DNA of 9,194 nucleotides from Gallionella sp. GTDB lineage: Bacteria; Pseudomonadota; Gammaproteobacteria; Burkholderiales; Gallionellaceae. The position numbers were made by a program, and so were the translations under genes. Position 1 is the first letter of the stretch, and the number at the start of each line of letters is the position of its first letter. Shown here piece by piece: positions 1 to 6,600 of the stretch. The stretch is taken from positions 1 through 9,194 of the forward strand of contig JAUYGW010000165.1 in assembly GCA_030690245.1 (NCBI GenBank), in the 5' to 3' direction. The notes under the pieces were generated by a model, which ran no database searches, was not told the origin of the DNA, and saw nothing but the letters and a program-made list of their open reading frames with translations.

Positions 1-60
1 GGCGCGGCCTACATCACCGGCGTCACGCTGCATGTGAACGGCGGGATGTACATGGAGTAG
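1..60 (+). CDS. fabG: 3-oxoacyl-ACP reductase FabG, C-terminal end (partial)
   Basis: Frame 1 is open from the window edge and encodes GAAYITGVTLHVNGGMYME followed by a TAG stop at 58-60. This closely matches the C-terminus I know for E. coli FabG (AAYITGETLHVNGGMYMV), including the terminal VNGGMYM motif. FabG is the cytoplasmic NADPH-dependent reductase that turns 3-oxoacyl-ACP into 3-hydroxyacyl-ACP in type II fatty-acid synthesis. The catalytic Ser-Tyr-Lys residues lie outside the window. In most proteobacteria acpP follows directly, whereas here acpP is about 6.5 kb away. The short length limits certainty, but the ending is more typical of the fatty-acid FabG than of general short-chain dehydrogenases. 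Confidence 0.85.
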   Translation, partial: GAAYITGVTLHVNGGMYME

Positions 61-123
61 GGGTGGTTGCCGTTTTGGTAAATGTAATTCGAAACTGACT
101 CATTTATTCCATAGTGTGTGTAC

Positions 124-729
124 ATGGATGATCGCGAAACCCATAACCATCTTCTTAAGTCGGCATGGGATGATGTCGAGTACTTCTCCAATCCAAATAA
201 GGAGGTAAGGGAGCGCTGGGTTGTTTCCGAATTTCTCTCAATCCTTGGCATAGCGCATCAAGAAAATGACCTCATATCTCTTGAGCAGGCCAACAAGGCA
301 GATGTGCGTTTCCTCAGTGCTAACTTCCAGGTAAAGGAACTGCCCAACCCTAATTTCAAGCGAGGAAAAATGTACAAGGATGTCTATAACTCTATAAAGG
401 ACGCCAAATCCCTTGAAGACATATCGTGGGTTAGTGATGTACATGAAATTCCCCCGGCTGCCAGTATGTATGAGTTGGTTCTTGGTAAGGCCGCAGAATT
501 GTCGGACATTGAGTCGTACAAGGCGTTAAAGGGTGAATTGGATATTCTCATATACGTGACGCGAACGCGGGCATCACTTATTCAACCGTCTGAACTGAAT
601 GCTGGTGCTTTCGCAAAGCTCGGTTGGAGGTCAGTTTCCTGTGTCAATTCCAAACAGGCTATCGTGCTATTTTCATCCCCTTCTGCTCCTGAATTCATTA
701 AGAAGTGTTCGCAGGTATTTATGAGGTAG
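124..729 (+). CDS. DUF1780-like putative endonuclease
   Basis: The protein is 201 aa from the ATG at 124; a GTG two codons upstream (118) is an alternative, and neither has a clear Shine-Dalgarno sequence. The C-terminal stretch GWRSVSCV...IVLFSSPSAPEFIKK and the N-terminal RERWVVSEFL block resemble the DUF1780 family as I remember it (Pseudomonas PA4535), described as a putative endonuclease with a restriction-enzyme-like fold. Visible in the sequence are E30 and E36 in a predicted helix, then D60, then Q69-V-K71 at the end of a strand. The D-x8-Q-x-K spacing is compatible with a PD-(D/E)xK-type metal site, but this is inference. There is no signal peptide or membrane segment. Sampled lines give about 40-47% GC, against about 72% in a sampled line of yheS, which suggests recent acquisition. 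It stands alone, convergent with yheS, with no methyltransferase or toxin/antitoxin partner in the window. The in vivo role is unknown. Confidence 0.7.
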   Translation: MDDRETHNHLLKSAWDDVEYFSNPNKEVRERWVVSEFLSILGIAHQENDLISLEQANKADVRFLSANFQVKELPNPNFKRGKMYKDVYNSIKDAKSLEDISWVSDVHEIPPAASMYELVLGKAAELSDIESYKALKGELDILIYVTRTRASLIQPSELNAGAFAKLGWRSVSCVNSKQAIVLFSSPSAPEFIKKCSQVFMR

Positions 730-739
730 ATCGATAGCA

Positions 740-800
740 AGCCCGGATGGAATGCAATGAAATCCGGGATTCCCGGATTCCGCTTCGCTTCATCCGGGCT
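740..800. repeat. Head-to-head pair of 30-bp REP-like repeats
   Basis: Two 30-base units, 740-769 and the reverse complement of 771-800, meet around base 770 and match at 23 of 30 positions. The outer arms AGCCCGGATG/CATCCGGGCT are perfect, and so is the inner palindrome AATCCGGGA-T-TCCCGGATT (761-779). The mismatches are confined to the middle of each unit. This type of CCCGGATT...ATCCGGG sequence recurs in intergenic regions of many beta- and gammaproteobacteria. It lies just after the DUF1780-like gene and between convergent genes, so the transcript could fold into a long hairpin that stops transcription or protects a 3' end. No T-run follows, so a classic intrinsic terminator is not supported. 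Confidence 0.8.
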
Positions 801-825
801 ACATCGCTGATTCTACTCATCATGC

Positions 826-851
826 GGCGGAAGGCGCTGCGCTTTTCCGCC
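826..851. repeat. GGCGGAA...TTCCGCC palindromic repeat next to the yheS stop
   Basis: Perfect 7-bp arms GGCGGAA (826-832) and TTCCGCC (845-851) enclose a GC-rich centre that can extend the stem with a small bulge. The site abuts the yheS stop codon (852-854 on the minus strand), so it would form the first hairpin of the yheS 3' untranslated region. The sequence type is a common dispersed intergenic repeat in Proteobacteria. A role in termination or mRNA 3'-end stability is inference. Confidence 0.65.
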
Positions 852-2717
852 CTACATGGCCTCTTCCAGGCTCATCTCCAGTTCCAGCCAGCTTTCTTCC
901 AGTTCCGCGACTCTGCTTTCCAGACTTTCGCGCCTGACATTCAGGTCGGCGATGAAGTCGCTGCTGCATTCGGTGTAGGTGGCCGGATCACCTAACTGGC
1001 GGTTGATCTCGGTCAGTTCGGTCTGCGCCTTGTTCAGCTCGGTTTCGAGCTTGGTTCGTTTCGACAGCAGCGCCTTCCTGTTCGGCTTGGGTGCGGCTTT
1101 CTGGAGTGGTTTTTCCGGCTTGACTTGCACCGCCTCGCGCGGGCGGCGGGTCTCGATCCAATCTTTGTAATCTTCCAGATCGCCGTCGAACAGCTTCGCT
1201 TGTCCGTCCGCGACAAGCCACAGTTCGTCGGCCACGGCGCGAATTAAACTCCGGTCGTGGGACACCAGCACCACCGCGCCAGTGTATTCTTCCAGCGCGA
1301 TGGTGAGGGCGTCGCGCATGTCCAGGTCGAGGTGGTTGGTCGGTTCGTCGAGCAGCAGCAGATGCGGCTTTTGCCACGCCAGCAGCGCAAGCGCAAGGCG
1401 GCTTTTTTCGCCGCCGGAAAAGCTCGCCACCGGGCGGTCTTCGTCGTTGCCGGCCAGGCCGAAGCGGCCGAGAAAGGTGCGCAGCGCCAGCGCGGTTTCC
1501 TTCGGCGCGAGCCGTTCCATGTGCTGTAGCGGGGTGGCCGCGCTGTCGAGATTTTCCAACTGGTGCTGGGCGAAGTAGCCGATGCGGATGTCCGGGGTGA
1601 TCTCCAGCTTGCCCGAAGTGGGCGCAAGTTCGCCGACCAGCAGCTTGATCAGCGTGGATTTGCCCGCACCGTTCGGGCCGAGCAGCGCGATGCGCGCTCC
1701 GGCGCGCAGCACCAGGTCGATGTTCTGGAACAGCATCTTGTCGCCGTAGGCGAAGCCCATGTTCTCGGCGCGCAGCAGCAAGTCGGGGCTGCGTTCCGGC
1801 GCTTCGATCTCCAGCTCGAAATGGCCGTCGGCGACATGCGCCGGGGCGATGCGCGTGAGCCGCTCCAGCGCCTTGACGCGGCTTTGCGCCTGTTTGGCCT
1901 TGGTCGCCTTGGCGCGGAAACGGCGCACGAAGTCTTCCAGATGCGCGATCTTCGCCTGCTGCGTCTGGAACGCCTGATTCTGCTGGGCGATCTTTTCGGC
2001 GCGGGCGCGCTCGAAGTCGTCGTAATCGCCGGCATAGCTGTCGATGACGAGGTCGTGCACATGCGCGATGCAGTTGACGGTGGCGTTGAGGAATTCGCGG
2101 TCGTGCGAGACCAGCAGGATGCTGCCGGGGTAGCGCGACAGGTATTGCTCGAGCCACAGGATCGCTTCGAGGTCGAGGTGGTTGGTCGGTTCGTCGAGCA
2201 GCAGCAGATCGGCGTGGTGCATCAGCGCGCGCGCGAGGTTGAGGCGCATGCGCCAGCCGCCGGAGAAGCTGGTTACCGGCCGCTCCAGCGAGTCGCTGGC
2301 GAAGCCCAGCCCGTTCAGCAGTTGTGCGGCGCGCGCCTTGGCGCCGTAACCGTCGATGGCCTCGAAATGCTGCTGGGCTTCGAACCACGCCGCGTCATGC
2401 TGGATAACGTTATTTTTGGGCGCCAGGATTTTTTCCAGCTGGCGCAACTGCACATCGCCGTCCAGCACGAACTCCAGCGCGGGCTGCGCCGAGCTGGCGA
2501 TCTCCTGTTCGACATAGGCGATGGTCTTGCCGCTTTGCAGCGAGACCTCGCCGCCGTCGGGTTTGAGTTCACCGCGTATCAGGCGGAACAGTGTGGATTT
2601 GCCGCAGCCGTTCTTGCCCACCAGCCCGATGCGCTGGTTGGCGAACGCCTGCAAATTCGCCTGCTGGAACAGCGGTATGCCGCCCTGCAGGTAAGTCAGA
2701 TTCTGGATATTGAGCAT
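852..2717 (-). CDS. yheS: ABC-F family ATPase, YheS type
   Basis: This 621-aa cytoplasmic ABC-F protein has two nucleotide-binding domains and no membrane segments. The first domain has Walker A GKNGCGKST (K40), signature SGGWR (152-156) and Walker B LLLLDEPTNHLD (D175, E176). The second has Walker A GPNGAGKST (K353), signature FSGGEK and Walker B with D457-E458. The inter-domain linker carries the charged FRAKATKAKQAQSR segment typical of this family, and a charged coiled-coil tail occupies roughly the last 80 residues. Similarity to E. coli YheS (637 aa) is strong from end to end. ABC-F proteins bind the ribosomal E site and relieve stalled or difficult translation; the exact YheS substrate is less settled. 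I chose ATG 2717 because the match to YheS begins at MLNIQNL. An in-frame start at 2783 would add 22 unlike residues. It is divergent from the HDOD gene (113 bases apart) and has no strong ribosome-binding site. Confidence 0.93.
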   Translation of the reverse strand: MLNIQNLTYLQGGIPLFQQANLQAFANQRIGLVGKNGCGKSTLFRLIRGELKPDGGEVSLQSGKTIAYVEQEIASSAQPALEFVLDGDVQLRQLEKILAPKNNVIQHDAAWFEAQQHFEAIDGYGAKARAAQLLNGLGFASDSLERPVTSFSGGWRMRLNLARALMHHADLLLLDEPTNHLDLEAILWLEQYLSRYPGSILLVSHDREFLNATVNCIAHVHDLVIDSYAGDYDDFERARAEKIAQQNQAFQTQQAKIAHLEDFVRRFRAKATKAKQAQSRVKALERLTRIAPAHVADGHFELEIEAPERSPDLLLRAENMGFAYGDKMLFQNIDLVLRAGARIALLGPNGAGKSTLIKLLVGELAPTSGKLEITPDIRIGYFAQHQLENLDSAATPLQHMERLAPKETALALRTFLGRFGLAGNDEDRPVASFSGGEKSRLALALLAWQKPHLLLLDEPTNHLDLDMRDALTIALEEYTGAVVLVSHDRSLIRAVADELWLVADGQAKLFDGDLEDYKDWIETRRPREAVQVKPEKPLQKAAPKPNRKALLSKRTKLETELNKAQTELTEINRQLGDPATYTECSSDFIADLNVRRESLESRVAELEESWLELEMSLEEAM

Positions 2718-2723
2718 GGCGCA

Positions 2724-2729
2724 ATGATA
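2724..2729 (-). promoter_or_regulatory. Candidate -10 element for yheS (possible leaderless start)
   Basis: On the minus strand the sequence reads TGTTATCATTGCGCC directly before the yheS ATG. TATCAT matches the sigma-70 -10 consensus at 5 of 6 positions. Transcription starting about 7 bases downstream would begin at or near the ATG, which agrees with the lack of a Shine-Dalgarno sequence. No convincing -35 is seen at 16-18 bases spacing; a TTGAAC lies only 12 bases away. The promoter is therefore tentative. Confidence 0.35.
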
Positions 2730-2830
2730 ACAGAGGGCTTCGTTCAATCGCCTTGAAAAGCCCGCGATGGATGAATTTCGCAACGGCGATTGCTTGACTA
2801 ACCCGATGCGCCATGCGAAGGTTAGGCACC

Positions 2831-3691
2831 ATGGAAAACAATGAAGATATCGTCAAGCTGGTGCAGGGCGTAGGTGGACTGGTCACGCTGCCGGATGTGT
2901 TCATCCGCATCAACCAGCTGGTCGAAGACCCGAACAGCAATACCGCCGACATCGCCAAGGCGGTGAGCCAGGACCCTTCGTTCACCGTGCGCCTGTTAAA
3001 AGTCGCCAATAGCTCGTTTTACGGCTTTTCCTCGACTATTGATACTGTATCCAAAGCTGTTTCGGTGATCGGCACCAGCCAGATCCGCAATCTGGCGCTG
3101 TCGATGTCTGTCGCAAAAACTTTTGCCGGTTTGCCCAACACGCTGGTGTCGATGGATAACTTTTGGCATCACAGCCTGTATTGCGCGCTGACCGCGCACA
3201 TCATGGCCAGACAGGCGCGCAAATGCGATCCGGAAGCGGTGTTTACGGCGGGGCTGCTGCACGACATCGGCGAACTGATTATTTTCAACCGCCTCCCCGA
3301 GCAGGCCAAGGAGGCTTTGCTGCTGGTGCTGGATCAGGTGGACGAGCTGCCGGTATACCAGGCCGAACGGCAGGTCATCGGTTTTGACCACGCCCAGGTG
3401 GGCGGCGAACTGGCACGCCAGTGGAATCTGCCTCCGTTGCTGGAGGAGTGCATCGCTTACCATCATTCCATCGGCGAGGCAAAACGCCATCCCCGGGAGA
3501 CCGCGCTGGTGCATCTGGCCAATATCCTCGCGCAAATGGCGGAACTGGACACACTGAACAGCGACGATGTCTCCCCCATCGATCCGCATGCCTGGGAGCT
3601 TACCGGCCTCGACGAAGCCGTCATCGAGCTGGTGGTGCGCGAGGCGCAGGAAGAAATCGTCGAGGCCGAAAAGCTGTTTCTCGGCAATTAA
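2831..3691 (+). CDS. HDOD domain signalling protein
   Basis: This 286-aa protein is almost entirely one HDOD domain (about residues 10-240). It shows the family hallmarks SQDPSF (46-51) and LLKVANSSFYGF (55-66), then WHHS (H113, H114), LLHDIGEL (H144-D145), FDHAQVGGELARQW (D186, H187) and AYHHS (H211, H212). HDOD proteins relate to HD phosphohydrolases and mostly act as regulatory or scaffold modules in motility, virulence and second-messenger signalling. Here many HD-type histidines survive, but the late aspartate position reads HLAN (N231), so catalysis is uncertain. No receiver, GGDEF or EAL domain is attached. I favour ATG 2831, with AAGG at 2818-2821 upstream; ATG 2813 would add six residues. 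It is divergent from yheS and followed 30 bases later by cheD, probably in one transcript. Confidence 0.9.
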   Translation: MENNEDIVKLVQGVGGLVTLPDVFIRINQLVEDPNSNTADIAKAVSQDPSFTVRLLKVANSSFYGFSSTIDTVSKAVSVIGTSQIRNLALSMSVAKTFAGLPNTLVSMDNFWHHSLYCALTAHIMARQARKCDPEAVFTAGLLHDIGELIIFNRLPEQAKEALLLVLDQVDELPVYQAERQVIGFDHAQVGGELARQWNLPPLLEECIAYHHSIGEAKRHPRETALVHLANILAQMAELDTLNSDDVSPIDPHAWELTGLDEAVIELVVREAQEEIVEAEKLFLGN

Positions 3692-3721
3692 CCCGCTCCA
3701 CGCTTTTACAGAATCGACATC

Positions 3722-4357
3722 ATGGCTATTTCTCCCATTCCGCGTCCTTCCCTTGCCTTGCCGGGGTTCGAGCATGTCCGGCGAAACTGGAACAACACTT
3801 ACGGGACTTATGCTGCACGGCTCCTTCCCGGCGAGTATTACGTCACGGTCAACGACGAGGGGGTCTATACCACGCTCGGCTCGTGCATTTCCGCCTGCAT
3901 CCGCGACCGGGTTACCGGTGTCGGCGGCATGAACCATTTCATGCTGCCCGCTTCCGCCGATGCGGACGGCTGGAGATCGACCAGCCTGAGCGCGGCCACG
4001 CGCTACGGCAATTTTGCGATGGAGCATCTGATTAACGTGATCCTGAAAAACGGCGGTCAGCGTCAGAACCTCGAAGTCAAACTGTTTGGCGGCGGGCGTA
4101 TCTTGCAAAACATGACCGATGTCGGGATGCGCAATATCATCTTCGTCCGCGACTACATCGAAACCGAAGGACTCAGGGTGATAGCGGAGGATGTGGGTGA
4201 TATCTACCCGCGCATGGTGGTTTATTTTCCCGCCACCGGAAAAGTGCGGGTAAAACGGCTGCGCTCCCTGCACAACAACACCATCGCGGAAGAAGAAATT
4301 CGTTACCTCAGCACCGTTGAGAACAAGCCGGTGGGCGGCGACATCGAGTTGTTCTGA
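3722..4357 (+). CDS. cheD: Chemoreceptor glutamine deamidase CheD
   Basis: This is a 211-aa CheD, close to the usual length. The catalytic motif TLGSCISACIRD carries C55, and VGGMNHFMLP carries H72, with the same 17-residue Cys-His spacing as the T. maritima enzyme (C27/H44). Further family blocks are VKLFGGGRIL and a C-terminal RMVVYFPATGKVRVKRL. CheD hydrolyses specific glutamine side chains of methyl-accepting chemotaxis proteins to glutamate, tuning receptor signalling, and in many species it is controlled by CheC or CheY-P. No cheC, cheR, cheB or receptor gene is in the window. It lies 30 bases after the HDOD gene on the same strand, which suggests co-transcription. Only a weak ribosome-binding site precedes ATG 3722. 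The usual DxGG near the C-terminus reads DVGD here. Confidence 0.92.
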   Translation: MAISPIPRPSLALPGFEHVRRNWNNTYGTYAARLLPGEYYVTVNDEGVYTTLGSCISACIRDRVTGVGGMNHFMLPASADADGWRSTSLSAATRYGNFAMEHLINVILKNGGQRQNLEVKLFGGGRILQNMTDVGMRNIIFVRDYIETEGLRVIAEDVGDIYPRMVVYFPATGKVRVKRLRSLHNNTIAEEEIRYLSTVENKPVGGDIELF

Positions 4358-4412
4358 CGCTGCGCCACCCCGCTGCATGAATATCAAGGCAGCCCAATGC
4401 CGAAGGACTTGT

Positions 4413-4418
4413 TATCAT
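4413..4418 (+). promoter_or_regulatory. Candidate -10 element for the Lys-rich gene / ATPase unit
   Basis: TATCAT occurs inside TTGTTATCATATCGCC, about 40 bases before ATG 4458. It closely matches the minus-strand element before yheS (CTGTTATCATTGCGCC), including the CGCC just downstream. No good -35 is present at standard spacing. The resemblance of two independent pre-gene sites is the main support. Confidence 0.4.
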
Positions 4419-4457
4419 ATCGCCCTCGAACTTAACCTCCATTGAACAGGATCGCAT

Positions 4458-4613
4458 ATGGCCAAGCCAAATTACTCGTACGAAAAACGGCAGAAAGAAA
4501 TTGCCAAGAAAAAAAAGCAGGAGGAAAAACGGCTGAAGAAGGCTTCACCGCAGGACGAGCAGCCTCAGGATGATGCACTTTCGCCGCCTGCCGATGAAAA
4601 GGCCGCTACCTGA
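4458..4613 (+). CDS. Small Lys-rich conserved protein (51 aa)
   Basis: ATG 4458 has a good ribosome-binding site (AGGA at 4448-4451, six bases before the start) and the frame closes at TGA 4611-4613. The product begins MAKPNYSYEKRQKEIAKKKK. Its first half is very basic (KKKKQEEKRLKKA) and its second half acidic and proline-rich (QDEQPQDDALSPPADEK). I recognise MAKPNYS(Y/F)EKRQKE as the start of a short protein common in Betaproteobacteria and of unknown function. The Lys-rich stretch is probably a helix that could contact nucleic acid or the ribosome, but this is inference. There is no signal peptide, membrane segment or metal motif. It precedes the GspE-family gene by 33 bases and may share its transcript. 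Confidence 0.8.
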   Translation: MAKPNYSYEKRQKEIAKKKKQEEKRLKKASPQDEQPQDDALSPPADEKAAT

Positions 4614-4646
4614 CCGGCCGGTTCGAGTAAGCTCTTTGGATTCACG

Positions 4647-6431
4647 ATGAGCCAAGAAACTCCTTTTGCGCCGCAGCCCGGCGAACGCAAGCTGACGCTG
4701 GGCGAACTATTGCACTGGCTGGCACAGGACGGCATGGTGCCGCCGGCGGAAACGGAGAAACTGGCCAGGAACCGCAAGGCCGACCATTCCAATTTGCATC
4801 CGCTGGTGATCATCGCCGAGCAGAATTGGCGCAATCTGCTGCCTCCCGGCAAGCCGCTCAGCGTTGAATTCCTGACCGAGTGGCTGGCGGCGCGTATCGG
4901 CATGCCGTATTTCCATATCGACCCGCTGCAACTGAATTTCGGCGGGATCGCCAATGTGGTTTCCAAGTCTTACGCCGAGCGGCTCAAGATCATGCCGATC
5001 AAGCTCGACGAGGGCGAGGTGACTATCGCCACCGCCGAGCCGTTCCGTACCGATTGGGTGGCGGATCTGGAGCGCATGCTCAACCTGAAGATCAAGCTGG
5101 TGCTGGCCAGCCCGCTCGACATCAACCGCTACCTGCCGGAAATCTACAGCCTCGCCAACTCGGTGCAACTCGCCAGCAAGGCCAGGGCGGGGCAGGCCAT
5201 CGGGGTGCAGAATTTCGAGCAGCTGGTCGAGCTGGGCAAGAACAAGAACCTGGACGCCAACGAGCAGCATGTGGTGACGCTGGTGGACTGGCTGTTCAAA
5301 TACGCCTTCGAGCAGCGCGCCAGCGACATCCACCTGGAGCCGCGCCGCGACATCGGCATCGTGCGCTTCCGCATCGACGGCGTGCTGCACCAGGTCTATC
5401 AGCTTCCCGCCACGGTCACCAATGCCATCACCAACCGCATCAAGCTGTTGGGGCGCATGGACATGGTGGAGAAGCGCAGGCCGCAGGATGGGCGCATCAA
5501 GACGGTCAGCGCGGATGGCGACGAGGTCGAACTGCGCCTTTCCACCATGCCGACGGCCTTCGGCGAGAAGCTGGTGATGCGGATCTTCGACCCGGAGATA
5601 CTGGTGAAAAATTTTACCGATCTCGGCTTTACGCGCGAACAGACCGTACTGTGGAACGATTGGACGCGCCAGCCCAACGGCATCATTCTGGTGACCGGCC
5701 CGACCGGCTCCGGCAAGACCACCACGCTGTATTCCACGCTGAAACAGATCGCCACGCCGGAAGTGAATGTCTGCACGGTGGAAGACCCGATCGAGATGAT
5801 CGAACCGGCGTTCAACCAGATGCAGGTGCAGCACAACATTGGCCTGAATTTCGCCGACGGCGTGCGCACCCTGTTGCGCCAGGATCCGGACATCATCATG
5901 GTGGGCGAAATCCGCGACGTGGAGACCGCCGAAATGGCGATCCAGGCGGCGCTCACCGGACATCTGGTGCTGTCGTCGCTGCATACCAACGATGCACCTT
6001 CCGCCATCACGCGCCTGCTCGAGCTGGGTGTGCCGGCCTATCTGCTCAATTCGACGCTGCTGGGCGTGATGGCGCAGCGTCTGGCGCGCACTCTGTGCCC
6101 GCATTGCAAAACAAAAGGCGAGATCAGCGACGAGACCTGGCAGGAGCTGGTGCATCCTTGGAAAGCCGCCAAGCCCGTGCAGGTCTACGTCGCCACCGGC
6201 TGCCTCGAATGCCGCATGACCGGCTATCGCGGGCGCACTGGCATCTACGAGATGCTGCCGCTCAGCGCGGAAATGAAAAAGCTGGTGGTCGGCGATGCCG
6301 AGCTCGCCAGGATCAAGGCGTTGGCGCAACGCGAGGGCATGAAGCCGCTGCGCCTGAGCGGGGCGGAGAAAGTCGCGGCAGGGCTGACCACGGCGGAGGA
6401 AATCATCAAAATCGCGCCGCCCCTCGATTAG
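4647..6431 (+). CDS. GspE/PilB-family secretion or pilus assembly ATPase
   Basis: This 594-aa hexameric-type traffic ATPase has an N-terminal GspE-like domain (about residues 75-165) and a catalytic core (about 195-585). Visible motifs are SDIHLEP (226-232), Walker A GPTGSGKTT (351-359, K357), the Asp box VEDPIE (378-383), Walker B DPDIIMVGEIRD (E421), and the His box with H439 and H446. A four-cysteine zinc site follows (C484-x2-C487, C519-x2-C522), typical of GspE/PilB and absent from PilT-type retraction ATPases. Such enzymes drive pseudopilus or pilus assembly at the inner membrane. No gspD/F/G, pilC or pilin gene is nearby, so GspE, PilB or MshE cannot be told apart. LTLGELLHWLAQDGMV near residue 17 weakly recalls an MshEN c-di-GMP-binding motif but lacks its arginine. 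The ribosome-binding site at ATG 4647 is weak. Confidence 0.92.
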   Translation: MSQETPFAPQPGERKLTLGELLHWLAQDGMVPPAETEKLARNRKADHSNLHPLVIIAEQNWRNLLPPGKPLSVEFLTEWLAARIGMPYFHIDPLQLNFGGIANVVSKSYAERLKIMPIKLDEGEVTIATAEPFRTDWVADLERMLNLKIKLVLASPLDINRYLPEIYSLANSVQLASKARAGQAIGVQNFEQLVELGKNKNLDANEQHVVTLVDWLFKYAFEQRASDIHLEPRRDIGIVRFRIDGVLHQVYQLPATVTNAITNRIKLLGRMDMVEKRRPQDGRIKTVSADGDEVELRLSTMPTAFGEKLVMRIFDPEILVKNFTDLGFTREQTVLWNDWTRQPNGIILVTGPTGSGKTTTLYSTLKQIATPEVNVCTVEDPIEMIEPAFNQMQVQHNIGLNFADGVRTLLRQDPDIIMVGEIRDVETAEMAIQAALTGHLVLSSLHTNDAPSAITRLLELGVPAYLLNSTLLGVMAQRLARTLCPHCKTKGEISDETWQELVHPWKAAKPVQVYVATGCLECRMTGYRGRTGIYEMLPLSAEMKKLVVGDAELARIKALAQREGMKPLRLSGAEKVAAGLTTAEEIIKIAPPLD

Positions 6432-6446
6432 GGTGCGTTTCTATCG

Positions 6447-6466
6447 TTCCTGCCTGAAGGCAGGAA
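6447..6466. terminator. Perfect short hairpin after the GspE-family gene
   Basis: TTCCTGCC-TGAA-GGCAGGAA is a perfect inverted repeat, 15 bases after the TAG at 6429-6431. It lies within CGTTCCTGCC...GGCAGGAATCCAG, a form resembling a widespread intergenic palindrome of Proteobacteria. No T-run follows, so it may stabilise the mRNA end or be a dispersed repeat, with intrinsic termination only possible. Confidence 0.5.
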
Positions 6467-6531
6467 TCCAGACTAATCAAATGGATGGATGCGGAACCGG
6501 GTCTGGGTCGGTGACTTTTAGTGGTTTCCAT

Positions 6532-6559
6532 TTGGAATTTTTGGCAATTTTGATACAAT
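6532..6559 (+). promoter_or_regulatory. Sigma-70-type promoter of acpP
   Basis: A -35 TTGGAA (6532-6537, 4 of 6 consensus) is separated by 16 bases from a -10 TACAAT (6554-6559, 5 of 6). TG at 6551-6552 forms an extended -10 (TG-A-TACAAT). This places transcription start near 6566, about 35 bases before acpP. The site gives acpP-fabF independent expression, which matters because fabG is not adjacent here. Confidence 0.65.
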
Positions 6560-6600
6560 GCCGCAGTTTTTTTGAAACTTAAACAGGGTGGGAGATAAAG

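Noticed and set aside
61..123. Promoter for the DUF1780-like gene
   Set aside because: TGTAAT (83-88) looks like a -10, but the nearest -35-like TTGCCG is only 10 bases away, so no proper pair exists.
740..851. CRISPR array
   Set aside because: The repeats are inverted and of two different kinds, with no regular direct repeats or unique spacers, and no cas genes are present.
1563..2756. Long open frame on the plus strand opposite yheS (397 codons)
   Set aside because: It is antisense to a clearly conserved ABC-F gene, its protein is low-complexity and unlike any family I know, and long antisense frames are common in GC-rich DNA.
2793..2830. TTGACT near the HDOD start as a -35 element
   Set aside because: No -10-like hexamer lies 16-18 bases downstream, where the sequence instead holds AAGGTTAGG before the start codon.
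2996..4387. 463-codon minus-strand frame across the HDOD and cheD genes
   Set aside because: It runs antisense to two confidently identified genes and shows no domain of its own.
4707..6329. 540-codon minus-strand frame and a 525-codon plus-strand frame over the ATPase gene
   Set aside because: Both overlap the complete GspE-family gene with all catalytic motifs. Their products are rich in Arg, His, Ala and Gly with no recognisable domain.
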